Positions 36,074 to 47,300 of a stretch of DNA of 64,000 nt are shown piece after piece. Numbering within the stretch: position 1 is the stretch's first letter; each line of letters opens with the position of its first letter. Source of the stretch: Phanerodontia chrysosporium (Eukaryota; Basidiomycota; Agaricomycetes; Polyporales; Phanerochaetaceae). The notes below the pieces were generated by a model. The model saw only the letters and a list, made by a program, of their open reading frames with translations, was not told the origin of the DNA and made no database searches. The stretch is from the NCBI GenBank assembly GCA_001910725.1, contig MJGA01000003.1, positions 1,550,001 to 1,614,000 of the forward strand, read 5' to 3'. The position numbers and the translations under genes were made by a program.

Positions 36074-37962
36074 ATGGCGGAATACGGCAACACACTGGGC
36101 GCGCTGCTCCTCGGGGCATTGCTGGCGGTATTGTGAGAGCCTCTCCCGATCTTGCGCTTCTCCCGATCGCGACATTGACACCCGCCGGCGCGCCGTTCAG
36201 CTTGTCGGGGATCGTGTCGATGCAGGTCTTCGTGTACTATAGGCTATACCCCAACGACCGATTCAGAATAAAGTCGACCGTACGTCATACATCTCGCTGT
36301 CCAATCCAGACTCCTGGCTGACGGCCCTGCGCCCGCGCCGACAGGTGACCGTCGTGTGGTGCGTTGCGCCCTCCCCTCCCGCATTGAATCCCGCGGCGCA
36401 CGCTCGAAACGGCTGACCGCGCCCCCTTTGCGCCCAGGTTCTTGGATCTCATACACACCGTCATGATCTGCATCGCCAACTGGCTGTACCTGATCCTGCA
36501 CTTCGGCAACGGCGTCGCAGCGCAGCGCATCCTGTGGTGAGTCCCCCCGCTCCCCGTCGCCGCCGGCACCCCCGCGCGCTTGGCAACGTCACGCTGACTT
36601 GCGCTTGGCAGGCCCATCTCGGTGCGTTTTCCTGCGCCACGACGCTCCCACTAGCTGATGTAGATGTATCGTCCACTAGGTCACCATTGCCCTCACGGTA
36701 TGCATCTCTGGCGCATATCTTCGGGCATTTGCTGACCGTCGCACAGGCCGTTGTCACCTTCTTGGTGCACATCTTCTTTGCACACAGAGTATACTCCCTT
36801 AGCAAGCGGAGTCTGTTCATCGCAGGCCCCATCGGCTTCCTCGCGCTTCTCCGTGTCGGTAAGCATTCGTCGTACGATGGATCAGCCACTGGATGTTGAC
36901 GACAAGGACTTTTTAGTCTCTGCCATGAGTTGCACCGCCCAAATGGTCCGCGACGGCACGTGGCAAAAGTTCGGCCAAGGCTCAGCGGTTCGTATCTTCA
37001 ACTACCGTTCCATACATATACTTACCTGCCTCCACAGTGGCTTTTCACTACCGGTTTGACTATCTCCGCGGTCCTGGATTTCATCATCGCCCTCGCGCTC
37101 ATTGTCCACCTGCAAAGGAGCAAGACCGGATGGCATTCGTATGTCACCCCTTCCTCTCTACAGAAGCCCCACTTACCGCTCTCGCGTAGCATGGACCAGA
37201 TCATCGACTCGATCGTGCTCTACACGGTCGAGAACGGCCTGATCACCTCGTCCGTATCCTGCTTTCCCTCGCATGCACGCGCGCCCGCTGATCGTCGCTC
37301 CGTCACACAGGATCTTCGCCGTACTCTCTCTCATCTGCGTGCGTACCAAACCTTGATAGGCACCCTTGCGGCGACGCTGACGCGTTCTCCTTTTGCAGTG
37401 GGTGACGATGAAGAACAATCTCGTCTTCCTCGCCCTGCACTTTGCCATCAGCAAGCGTACGTCACTCGACCTCTACCTGCTTCTCGAAAACTGACAGTCA
37501 TCCTCCTTAGTTTACGCAAATTCATTCCTCGCGACGTAAGTGCCATTGGTCGGGCATGCCCAGTCGCACATATTGATTCACGTCGTGGCACAGGCTAAAC
37601 GCACGCAAGACGCTGCAGCAGCGCTCGCAAAAATCGAGCAATGATGCGAACCAGCTTCCGCTGGTATTCCCGAACGGCCTCGGGCGCACAGGCCGTTTCT
37701 CTACTGTAAGGGCTACCCTCGCTCTTTGCCAAACTCGCATCTGACGCGGTCGTACACAGCAACCTGTCAACCCCATTGGCAGCATCGTAAGTCCCATCTT
37801 CTAATCCCACAGGCGGGCGCAATCGCTGACCGCGGGACTGCAGATGCAAATCAGCGTCGAGAAGACGGTGCACTGCGTCACCGACGTCGGCGACGAGTCA
37901 CCCGTCCGCCTCTCCGAGGAGGAGCGGCAGGACCGGACGATGGACAGCACGCGAAAGCGCTA
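36074..37962 (+). CDS. DUF6534-type multi-span membrane protein
   Basis: A basidiomycete-type polytopic membrane protein of about 330 residues with roughly seven hydrophobic segments. These include LGALLLGALLAVLF, FLDLIHTVMICIANWLYL, ALTAVVTFLVHIFFAHRVYS, ISAVLDFIIALALIVHL and IFAVLSLICWV. The family motif near the end, YANSFLATLNARKTL, identifies it. The tail is polar and ends MDSTRKR. The gene is very intron-rich and includes tiny exons of 10 nt (36612-36621) and 18 nt (36680-36697), which splice to LWPISVTIALTAVV. All joins hold the frame. The family is often expanded in mushrooms and its function is unknown. Confidence 0.8.
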
Positions 37963-38406
37963 ATGACACAATATCCCCTCACGCACCCCTCTGCCTGCGG
38001 CTCCGCAAGCCGCCGTGCAACGCCCCCCACACACACACCATCTCGTCTCTCGTTTATGTAACTTGTTAGGCCGACCGCGTTCGTATATAGGAGAAAACAA
38101 AAATCTGTGCGAGTCCTCTAGCTGTACCTACTTTGCCCGTGCTTGTTCGTGCCTGCAGCCGTTTTTCATTGGTCTTTCAGGACTTCCGCTCCTTCCCGCC
38201 TCTTTCCTTCCTTCTGCCACTCGTATTTCGGAAACGTTCGGATACGCCGCCCACACCCTATACTTCTTCCTTAGGTAATATAGTTCTTGTTGTTACGACC
38301 CCCGCATCCGCGCCAGGCCCGAGAAAAAGTAGCGTACAGAGATAGCCAGCCGTCGAATGGAGTTACGTTCGCAGACACACCGCGCCATGCCCGCGACCGG
38401 GGCTTC
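37963..38406. other. Convergent 3' region
   Basis: 444 bp between the ends of the DUF6534-type and HNH_2 genes; no gene seen. It is pyrimidine-rich on the plus strand. Confidence 0.4.
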
Positions 38407-39342
38407 TCAGTCGCCGTTGACGAATCCGCGCAGGCGAGCCGAGATCTCCATCTGGAAGCGCTCCCGCGCGTACGGCTCGCGTTCGATCGTGCGCAGCGCG
38501 TCGGCGCCGGGCGGTGCGCCGTCGAAGATGGGCTCGCCGGCGCCGCGCACGTTCGCGAGCACGGCCTGGTGGTAGTGCCAGCGCAGAAGCGCGTCTGCGA
38601 CGTGGTGTGCGTCGTGTGGCATGCGGCACGCCGGGTCGAGCGTGCGTCCGTCAAGATTGTGCATGTCGAGCCCGAACGCGACGACCTTGTAGTTGTCCTG
38701 CAGGTTTGTTAGCAATGCTTCCGTTGATGGACAACGGCCGCGTACATCTGGATTTACTGTGACGAGGTACTGGTTCCACAGCTCGTGCACGTCTGGTAGG
38801 AGCGCCAGTCCGTTCTGTGGCGAGTCTAGTTTTGCAGCATCCGCGGCGAAGGGCATGTCGGTGATGCAGTGCGCAAGGCTGTGTGCAAGCCAATACTCCT
38901 CGTTGTCGCGCGGAAATATATAAGCTGCTTCGGTGTCGCTGCGGCCGGAGATGACGCACTTCTTGTCGCGCGCGAGGACCGTGTCGACAAAGTTGGCATC
39001 TGCGCAGAAGGGTGCTACTAGTCGGGGGAGCCAGGGTTCCTTTGAGAGCGTGATAGTCCCTAGTCGCAACGGCGTCAGCCTCGGAGGAGTGTATCATGGG
39101 CTTGGCTCACCATGTACATCGTATATGCCTGGCTCAAGCGGGTCTGAGGTACGGGATATCTCGTGACAAGAGAACCGATCCCGCACCCGTAGTGGCGAGT
39201 CGGTCTCGACAATGATTTCTAGCATATCGAGGAAGTTGGCCTCCGTGACCGAGCCATTCTGGTGTAGCCCGCCAAGTAACCGTTCGTCGTCTGAGGCATC
39301 GAAGATATGCACGTTGCGATAGGCCGTCCGGTCATTCTGCAT
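38407..39342 (-). CDS. HNH_2-type nuclease-domain protein with altered first His
   Basis: Two introns, one of them 48 nt (38698-38745) and in frame without stops, give about 265 residues. The HNH_2 core is visible: CVISGRSDTEAAYIFPR corresponds to the usual C-x-[IL]-[ST]-G ... A-A-H-I-[IVF]-P-R, and NGLALLPDVHELWNQYLVTV to N-G-[LI]-x-L-x-x-x-x-H-x-L-[FW]. The second His is kept, but the first conserved His is Tyr here. Downstream the chain reads NPD-DNYKVVAFGLDMHNLDG, as expected after splicing. Proteins of this type are common in Agaricomycetes and often look non-catalytic; the cellular role is not known. Confidence 0.75.
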
Positions 39343-39632
39343 GGTGTCGCTCTACCCCAGGGGAGTTACTCGTAGAGCGCGCCTTTTGCGTCCGCCTTGA
39401 CCTGGGCCTGGTTTGGCCATGACCGCATCGCGCCCCTAGGTGGACTCACGACGTGTCGGAAGCGTCGCCGTCGCCTGTCTTGCTTTGTTTTGCCTCCGCC
39501 CTCACAATCCGCCCAGGAGAGTGAAGTCATGACCGGCAAGAATAGAGAGATCGTCGAGGAGAGCGACGCCGGGGTGCGGGGTAAGGTCGACGGAGAAGAG
39601 GTCGTTCCGGGAGCAGTTGCAGGATCCAGCGC

Positions 39633-40890
39633 TATTGCTGATTTCATTTGGAAGGCCCTCGCGCCTATTTGCGATTTCCACCACGACCTAAACCCTAGCG
39701 CTGGGGTTAAGAGGTCTCCAGCTTCGACCGCTCATATCTCGACGACCACGCATCCCTAACCCTCAATTCTTGCCTTATGCCATCCGAAACGCCTACGCGC
39801 AGGTCCTGACGACGAAACTTTGGCGGCCAGCCTCCGCGGCATCGTTTGGAACTAAAGCGCCGGTTCTGAGCCTCTCGGACGCGGAGAACGGCGACGACGC
39901 GTGAATGCGCCAGCGGTGGGCTGCCCCCACGGTCGGGAAAGGTGTTGGGCGTGTGTGAGGAGGGCATAGGGTACTTGAAGTAGCGGAACAGTGCGTATCT
40001 CTGTGTCTATGGTGTGACTGACTTGCTTGTCATGCGAGATTCAGCACTCCATGCTCCCTGCGATGTCCTCAAGTCCCAACCACTGTGCTCTGGACCTTCG
40101 AGCAACCACATTCCACCATATTGTAGAATGTAGGATCCCTCCGTCGCTGTTTATTTAGCACAGGAGGCTCAGAAGTTGCAAAAATCTCTAGAGAATACAT
40201 GACGGAGTATTAGCCCACCCTCTTGCGTGCTCCAGACCAGATCTCCTTGATAGTCCTTTCCTGCAGGCAGAATTCATCATCTACGACGACACACACGCCT
40301 CGGAGAGTGGTCTGGCTGCCATTATCGACTGAGTGAGGTCACCCACAAGTCATCTTTGCCCAAACTGCACGGCGCGGCGTAGAAGTAATCCCCATGTCCT
40401 TATATTGCTTCTATATCTGTGCCCCGTCGGAATACATGGTTCTGCGTGGTAGATATAGTGTTACAACTACAGAACAACGCCAAGGGGGAGATAGTATCTG
40501 GCACAGGACGATCGGCACATACATAACGTACCTGAGTGCCGGTCCGAATTGTCGAAACCCTCCTTGCACACGCCCAACACCTTTCCCGACCGTGGGGGCG
40601 GCCCACCGCTGGCGCATTCACGCGTCGTCGCCGTTCTCCGCGTCCGAGAGGCTCAGAACCGGCGCTTTAGTTCCAAACGATGCCGCGGAGGCTGGCCGCC
40701 AAAGTTTCGTCGTCAGGACCTGCGCGTAGGCGTTTCGGATGGCATAAGGCAAGAATTGAGGGTTAGGGATGCGTGGTCGTCGAGATATGAGCGGTCGAAG
40801 CTGGAGACCTCTTAACCCCAGCGCTAGGGTTTAGGTCGTGGTGGAAATCGCAAATAGGCGCGAGGGCCTTCCCAAATGAAATCAGCAATA
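39633..40890. repeat. 1.26-kb foldback element: ~330-bp near-identical inverted arms
   Basis: The left arm (about 39633-39964) and right arm (about 40558-40890) are inverted copies that differ at only a few positions (for example C/T in the GGTGGGC[C/T]GCCCCCACGG stretch and one extra G near the outer end). The outer ends read TATTGCTGATTTCATTT and its complement. The ~590-bp centre has no coding potential. The same apparent 'protein' can be read outward from both arms, which is simply the repeat. The arms carry CCCTAACCCT, telomere-like by chance or origin. No target-site duplication is obvious. It may be a non-autonomous foldback/MITE-like element or a segmental inverted duplication. Confidence 0.85.
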
Positions 40891-41192
40891 ATCGCTTGCA
40901 ATAGGCTTTGGCGCCTGCGCGCGGTTATTGCTCTCGAGTATGTCGAGGTCGGCACGCACGCACAATCCAGGCTGCACAATCCCTGAACTTTCATGTCATC
41001 GGGTAAGACGCAAGGGATCGCGTTTCTGCACAGAACTGAGATTCGTCTTGTGACAGCACGTCGCGCTTCTCCAGGCTGCACGCCGAACACGCTGGAGGCA
41101 CGCCCGCACGCATTCTTTAGCGTTTGCCCGCGTGCCCCCTCTTGCTCTCCTCAGAGGTTCGTCGTCTCGTACACCGCTTATACTCCTAAGCC

Positions 41193-43894
41193 ATGTATCC
41201 GACCGCGCACTACCAGCCGAGAGTCGCTCCAGGTCTCCGCGCCTCGCTGCGTGTCTCGACAAAGTTCCTCTCCTTCCCCGGACGTCAGCTCCAGCGACAG
41301 AACTCGGACGACACTTCCGAAGGGAGCGACGAAGTCGCAGAACGCCTGTCCTTCTGCGACGAGGATCTGGTAGACATTGATCCCGAGGAACGCACCGCTG
41401 CCGCTGCTGCCTGTTCCTCTCCTGTATCAGCCCGTAGCCCCGTCTCACCATTTGAATGTAAGAATATCTTCTCTCGCGTATAATGACTTCTAACAAGTTT
41501 TTATAGCACATATACTCCCGCTGATATTTAGACCGCATATTTCTCTTTCTATCGTCAAGAATCTTGCTCCGCATTCCACTCCCGTTGAAAGCCCAGTCGA
41601 CTTTTTCCAGCCGGGCAGTGACGCTGGGACAGATACAGCCGTTGACGACTTGCCATTCCTACCAACTGAGGAGCCAACGCTCGATGCTGGTGGTCCTTCT
41701 CCCGCAGAGCGGATTCTACTCGATTACCGGAGAGCATCAGTACAAGCCCTCTCCATCAACCAAGTGACAGATACACTCTTTGACAGCGACCCCTTCCGGA
41801 AAGAGGAGGCTGTAGAAGAGAAAGTGTTCCGCCCCAAGCTTATTCCCATCTCTCCGCTACGAATCACTCACGAGGAGCCTGTCGACCCTAACCGTATTCC
41901 ACCTTCCCCTCCATTCTCGAGACCACCAAGCGCATCAACAATTACGCCTTCGCACGCCGTCTCATCTGTAGGCCTCAATCCTCTTCTTCGAGGCTTTAAG
42001 CGACTGAGAACTCTCACCAAGGCGAAATCCATCCTGCCCGCCCGCCGTGCCTTCTCCGAGCCGCGCAAGCCCGTCTCGTCGGAACCCATTGCTTCCACGC
42101 CCCCACCACATGTCCTTCCGGAGCTCTCGTTCGACACAGCACCGTTACTAGACGTCATACCTTTTGAACGCGTGCTCAATAGCGCCGCTCCCGATATACT
42201 CTCTGAACGCCACGAGGCTGAATCTGTACCCAAGCTTCAGTCGACGGCACGGACCTCTCCAGAAGATTCACGGCCTATCTTCCCCCTCATTAAATGGGAG
42301 TGCGTTGATCCCAAAACCCTCACGCCGTCTCCATACGCACCCACCACCAGCGACATCTCGCCTGCCGAGACACCCCTCCTAGTCCCATCACCATCGTGGC
42401 TCTCTAGAAACACTCTTGGGATCGATCCTCACAGACGGTTCTTGCATCCATCGAGCCCTCTAATTGAGGTGACTCCACCATCACCTGAGTCTCCTGCACC
42501 GCTTCCTATTTTACCTAGGTCTCTGCTCCCGGTTCCGTCTTTTCCAGCGTCTCCGCGCATCGAGGTAGGTGTTCTCATCTTGGATGCATGGCAGCTGCCT
42601 CACAGACTCCGCCACAAAGGCCCTGCCACCGGACGACGCTTCCGTCACTCTATTCTCGCCGCCCGCACACCGCCCACGACCGAAGCTCACTATCCCCGGA
42701 CCCCACACGCCCCTTCTGAGCCGGCTTACCCCCACCGCCCTCCGAAGCTCTTTTGCAGAGAACAGGGCAAGCATCCGCTCGTTCCTCACAGCCGCCTCGA
42801 TCGCGTTCGGGGACCAAAAGGACAGCCCATTGGTCGCGAGTGTCGCCCAGGATTCTCCCACGCAGGTGCGCGATTGGGTTGGCGCTTTGATTGCCGGTGG
42901 GGACTGAGCAGCGTCTGCATGCAGGCCCGATTCTTTCTGCTTCTGCACCCATCGTCCCGCGACCACTCGCCTGTCGAGCCGCAACCCAGCCCGCTGCCGC
43001 TGCCGCTGAAGCTAACCTTCCGAAACAGTCTTCTCATCAGTACGTTTGCTACTCCTACAGATTGCTAGAAATCCCGACTTAATCCTTGCTGCAGCCGACT
43101 CGAGTCCTGGTACACCTAACCAGTCGTCGTCCGACCCTTACGAGATCTACTACCCTTCTGCCAGCGCTCTCGAAGAAAGCAAGGACACCTTTCCGCTCCC
43201 CAACTACCTCCGTACGCTCATCAAGAACGGTTCACACCTCTCCCGCGCCCTCCCAGAGATGGACGTCTACGGCAAGCAGGCCGACACCGTCGACTGGGGA
43301 GACGAGGTCGACTATTCTGGCTACGAGTGGTTCAAGGACCCACCGCCGCGTCCCGAGGTGCGTGGTCACGGCCTTGCGTGCAAAGCGTGCGCACAACTGA
43401 TGTCCCGATGCAGCCGCCCCCGCCTCCCCCTCCCGCTTCGGAGCCCTACGTCCCCCAGCCCGGAGTCATCGAGCAGAACGACATGTTTGACTTTGCGCTG
43501 AAGAGCGCGCCGAACGTGCTGTACTCGCGGTACAAGCAGTATGGACAGGTATGCCTGGCCCTTGCTGCCCCCCTCGTGCCTGCCTCGCTCACGTAACCAC
43601 GCGGTGACGCAGCTCGGCGTGCTGGCATGGTGCTCTGAATTCAGCGAGATGATCGACGCGCTCAAGGCGCTTGGATTCGAGGGCAACATGTTCGTCTCGA
43701 CACGCACGCAGGCTCTCAAGACGTGCGAGGAGATTCTCGCGTTGAACCTCGAGATCGAGATGCAGATCATCGTCATGTACCTGTCCTCCCAGGTCGCGCG
43801 CCTCCGTCGCTTCCTCGACTCTGAACGCACCTGGGAAGACTACCCACAGCCGAAGTTCCCTGTACACCCGGATATTGAGCTCTCAAGAACTTGA
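41193..43894 (+). CDS. Ser/Pro-rich protein with conserved C-terminal helical region, function unknown
   Basis: The start is MYPTAHYQPRVAPGL; the first intron is at about 41459-41506. About 450 residues of Ser/Pro-rich sequence follow, then a better ordered block (LSRLTPTALRSSFAENRAS, VRDWVGALIAGG). The downstream exons read PYEIYYPSASALEESKDTFP, LPNYLRTLIKNGSHLSRALP, DMFDFALKSAPNVLYSRYKQ, LGVLAWCSEFSEMIDALKAL and EILALNLEIEMQIIVMYLSS, ending DIELSRT. I treat them as one locus because no good start exists for the second part and frames shift by a lost base near 42600 and 43017. Two genes, split at about 42907, remain possible. Family not recognised. Confidence 0.55.
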
Positions 43895-44387
43895 GCCCCT
43901 TTCCATCCATCCTGCTGTTGTACATTACCGCACATCTGTCTGTTGCTCCTCCTATGGATATTATGCCGGTCATATCTCGCTGTCGTCGTCGTCATTCATC
44001 TGTACCACCTCGTCCATGTTGTACTATATCCCCTTGTTCGCACCTCAATGCATGCCAGAGTTTCCGGATGACCATTCTGCGGAGTGCGATGAATTACAGA
44101 CTAATACAATGTGACGAATAAAGTAGCGCAGCTAATACGTACAAAACGTAAGAGTCCATGGAAAACAGCTCGCGTGGAGAGGCGTACACTGGTTATAACA
44201 GGACAGGTGAAACCCAGCAGCCACGAACAGGGTAGCGCAGAGAGGACATGCAGTAAGAGTAAGTGGGTTTTGCTCGTAAGGTGCCACCGTCAGTAAACAA
44301 TGTGTGAGTGTTATAAAAATGCAGCAGTTCTAGGCAAAGTCGATAGAAGTCCGTGTGGTGCGTATAGTGCGAGTTGAAGGGGGGTAT
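43895..44387. other. Convergent 3' intergenic region
   Basis: 493 bp between converging genes with no coding signal. Confidence 0.4.
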
Positions 44388-47300
44388 CTAGTGAGAGACA
44401 GTCACGCTTGCATATCGGTTCCAATATTCTGTCGAAGCAGTGTTCTCGCTCGCGCCGGCGAGCGCAAGCGGAATCGGCGCGGGCTTGTACGACGACATCC
44501 GAGGCGGTTCGGGAAGTGGGTTCGGAGGCGAAGAGCCAAGCGGAGGGAGAGGCGGCAGGTTGATCGTGGTGGGCCGGGAGGTCGCGACCGAGATGGGTGC
44601 AGAGCCAGGGTAGCTCGCAGCGTGCTGGTGGTAAGGCGCAGTGCTGAAGGAAGCCTGGCTAGAACCGTACACAGACAGAGTGGTGTGCGCATCGCCGACA
44701 CTGGGGATGGTGCTTGCACGGTGCAGGTCATGGCTCATGATCGTCGTCGGTCTCGAGTCGCTGCTGATGTTGTGGCGGTGATGACCATTGACCTGTGCAC
44801 TGTCGTGGGGGTATCCCATGCTTCGCCCTTTCCACATCCGCTCAATTTCCCAAGCGTCCTTCGCCTTCAGGGTATTGATATCGGCGACCGACTGGAAGTC
44901 AGAGGACGGTCGAGTTGAAGCGCCTGTCGACGTACGTCTATCAACCCTTCGACCTGCGCCAGGTGAAGGGGACGAGGCGTTCTTGAAGCTGATTGAAACC
45001 GGGGTCTGCGTAGCACGAGCTACGTCATGCTGGCTCTCGCGGTGGCTGCTGCGGTGTCTCTCCGGAGCACTGGACCGCCTATGCGACTCGTCACTTGGTT
45101 TGCGAGAATGCGAGAAGGACCGTTCGCCGTCACCGCGGTCGGGTGAGCTCGCTTGCTCCCGCGGTCGCTGCTGCTCGCTGTCCTCGGAGGTGCCTTCCCT
45201 TTCTGCACGCTTGCTTTTGCGCCTCGACGACCTGTCGCGCTCGCCAGACGGTTCGCGATCACGTCTGCTCTTCTTCGAGGTCTCTTCGGTGGGAGACTCC
45301 ACCACGCGCCAGTGCTCGCCGTCAGCGACAAAACTGCTACCGACTGTCTCGACATTGCCGGATGCGGTACGGACGAGTCTGAAGGTCTCGGTGTGCTTCG
45401 ACCGCATGCGGCGGGACCCGTCTTTCTTGGTTGGCGATTCACCTTCCGCAGGAGATTTGGGTTCGCTCGAAGCAAGCTGAGTGGCTGGTACCTGCAATGG
45501 GGTCGATGCAATGTTGATTGACGTCGCTTGAGGGGTGGGTGGGTTCACAATAGTGGAGGCTCGAGCTAGAATAGAAGCGTCCGTCGAATATGAAGAGTAA
45601 GCACGATAAATAACTCGCTGAGGAGGGGCGGTAGATGAAGGATTGCTCTGAGGGTCGGGCATAGAGAGAGGCTGAGGCGGAGGCCTAGGGGTACGGTCCG
45701 CCGAAAGATCAGGGGATGTTGCGTCGAGGTTTCGCTCCTCTTGCGGCCTAAGTTTCGGTCCCTCCGAGGGTGGGGAAGGCGCGCGCGAACCCTCGGGTGT
45801 TGGCGGCAGTGAAGCCTCTATCCGGGGCATAGGTGCAGAAGGCGGCTGCTGCGGTGATTGAGGTGCGGGCGCAGGTGCAGGCGGAGATACCACAGACGTA
45901 AGCGAAGGAGCAGTGGGTATCTCAGGTAAACTAGGCGTGGGTAAAGGCAGATCAGGCAGTGGAGGCGAGATGACTTTGACGGTATGATCCATAGGGAGAG
46001 CAGCAGATCGAGCAGGCAGAGACAGCAGAGATGGTATCGTCGGCGGTGTCCTAGGCGAGTCGTCGACTTGCTCCGCTTGCATTCGAGGTGACGACATGTA
46101 AGTTTCACCTTCAGAAATGACTGAAAGAGGGCCACGAATAGGGTGTCCGAAGAAGGGGGCTTCCGGCATGGAATAATTGATAGGCTCAGGAGACGAGCTG
46201 AGGACCGTATCATGGAGGTGCCCCTGGTCCCTGTTGCCTCCTTCTGGTGAGTCAGTGTCAGAGCCAGAGTCATCCGGATTGGCAACCTTGAGTTTCCCCA
46301 TGGAATACCGGTTATCCACCGACGTGAGAGACTCTGAGTCGTGATCGTTCGGACGCACGCTGTTCGCCTTGTCTGCAGTGCTGTCTTCCATGTGTTTTGG
46401 CTCCTCGTTAGGCTGCGTCGGCGTCAATGGCGCCTTGTCGGGACTAACCGATCTCCGGCTGGGAGGCGACACGAGCCCGACTGGGTCTGGATCGATGTCA
46501 ACGGACTGTCGAAAGCTGTGAAAACTGCTCTTCATCGATCGTGAGGCGTCGGATCTTCGTATGATACTGAATCGCTTGACCAGTCGACCAAACATGCTTT
46601 GCCGCTTTGAGGACGCCTCTGTGGCAGTGACGGACGCGGCGCTGGATGCTACCGACGGCGGTACGATGGAACCGGTACGCGACTCCTTACGGCCAAGCTG
46701 TCGTGACGCGTCCTCGTGTCCTGCCGGCGACGTAGCACCGCGGGACACGAACGACCGGTTCTCACGGTCGCTTCTGAACAGGCCCCGCAGCGTTTTCCGG
46801 CGCCTGCTCAACCTGCGAGAAGGCGGATGTGAACTCAGAGGCTCTGTAGCAAGGTGCAGCGCAGACGTTGACTGTGACAAGGGCGACGGGACGGTCGTTT
46901 TGTGTCGTTGTACTGTCGTCAAGCTCGATCGTCGGGGGCGTACAGGGAAGGTGGGACTCTGCCACGTTAGCGTCAGTAACCAGCCGATAATGCGCCAAGA
47001 TGGTAACTGAATGTTGCTTACTTCTGGAGAGTCAGGCGACATGGGCTCCTTGCTCTTCCCGACATCGTACGGAGACCGGTCATGGAGATTGGACCCCCAT
47101 GGATCGGTGTTGAGCGTTTCTGCGTTCTCCTGGGCAGTCTGAGAGATCTTCCGCGTTCGCCCTCGAACGTCGTGTATCCGGACTTGTGATGACGACGGTG
47201 TGGGCTGCGGAGAGCCAGAAGGCGACCTGTTAGGGGGCGGCAGGGCTGTGTCTGGCAGACGGTCGGTGCTGGGAGTCATAGGAGGGAACGAAGGCGAAAA

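Noticed and set aside
35491..36093. Minus-strand 200-codon open frame upstream of the DUF6534-type gene
   Set aside because: It lies in the GC- and pyrimidine-rich promoter region, is Gly/Arg-rich, and has no domain or splice support.
39755..39766. CCCTAACCCT as evidence of an internal telomere
   Set aside because: Fewer than two telomere units in each arm; far too short for a telomere remnant.
39707..39967. Two nearly identical ~86-residue 'proteins' (here and at 40549-40815, opposite strand)
   Set aside because: They are readings of the two inverted arms of the foldback element; no start context, introns or domain support a gene.
41466..43068. A continuous frame across 41650-43068 taken as the whole protein
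   Set aside because: After about 42565 its composition becomes Arg/His/Pro-rich shadow sequence, whereas another frame gives an ordered, helix-forming segment; a spliced or corrected model fits better.
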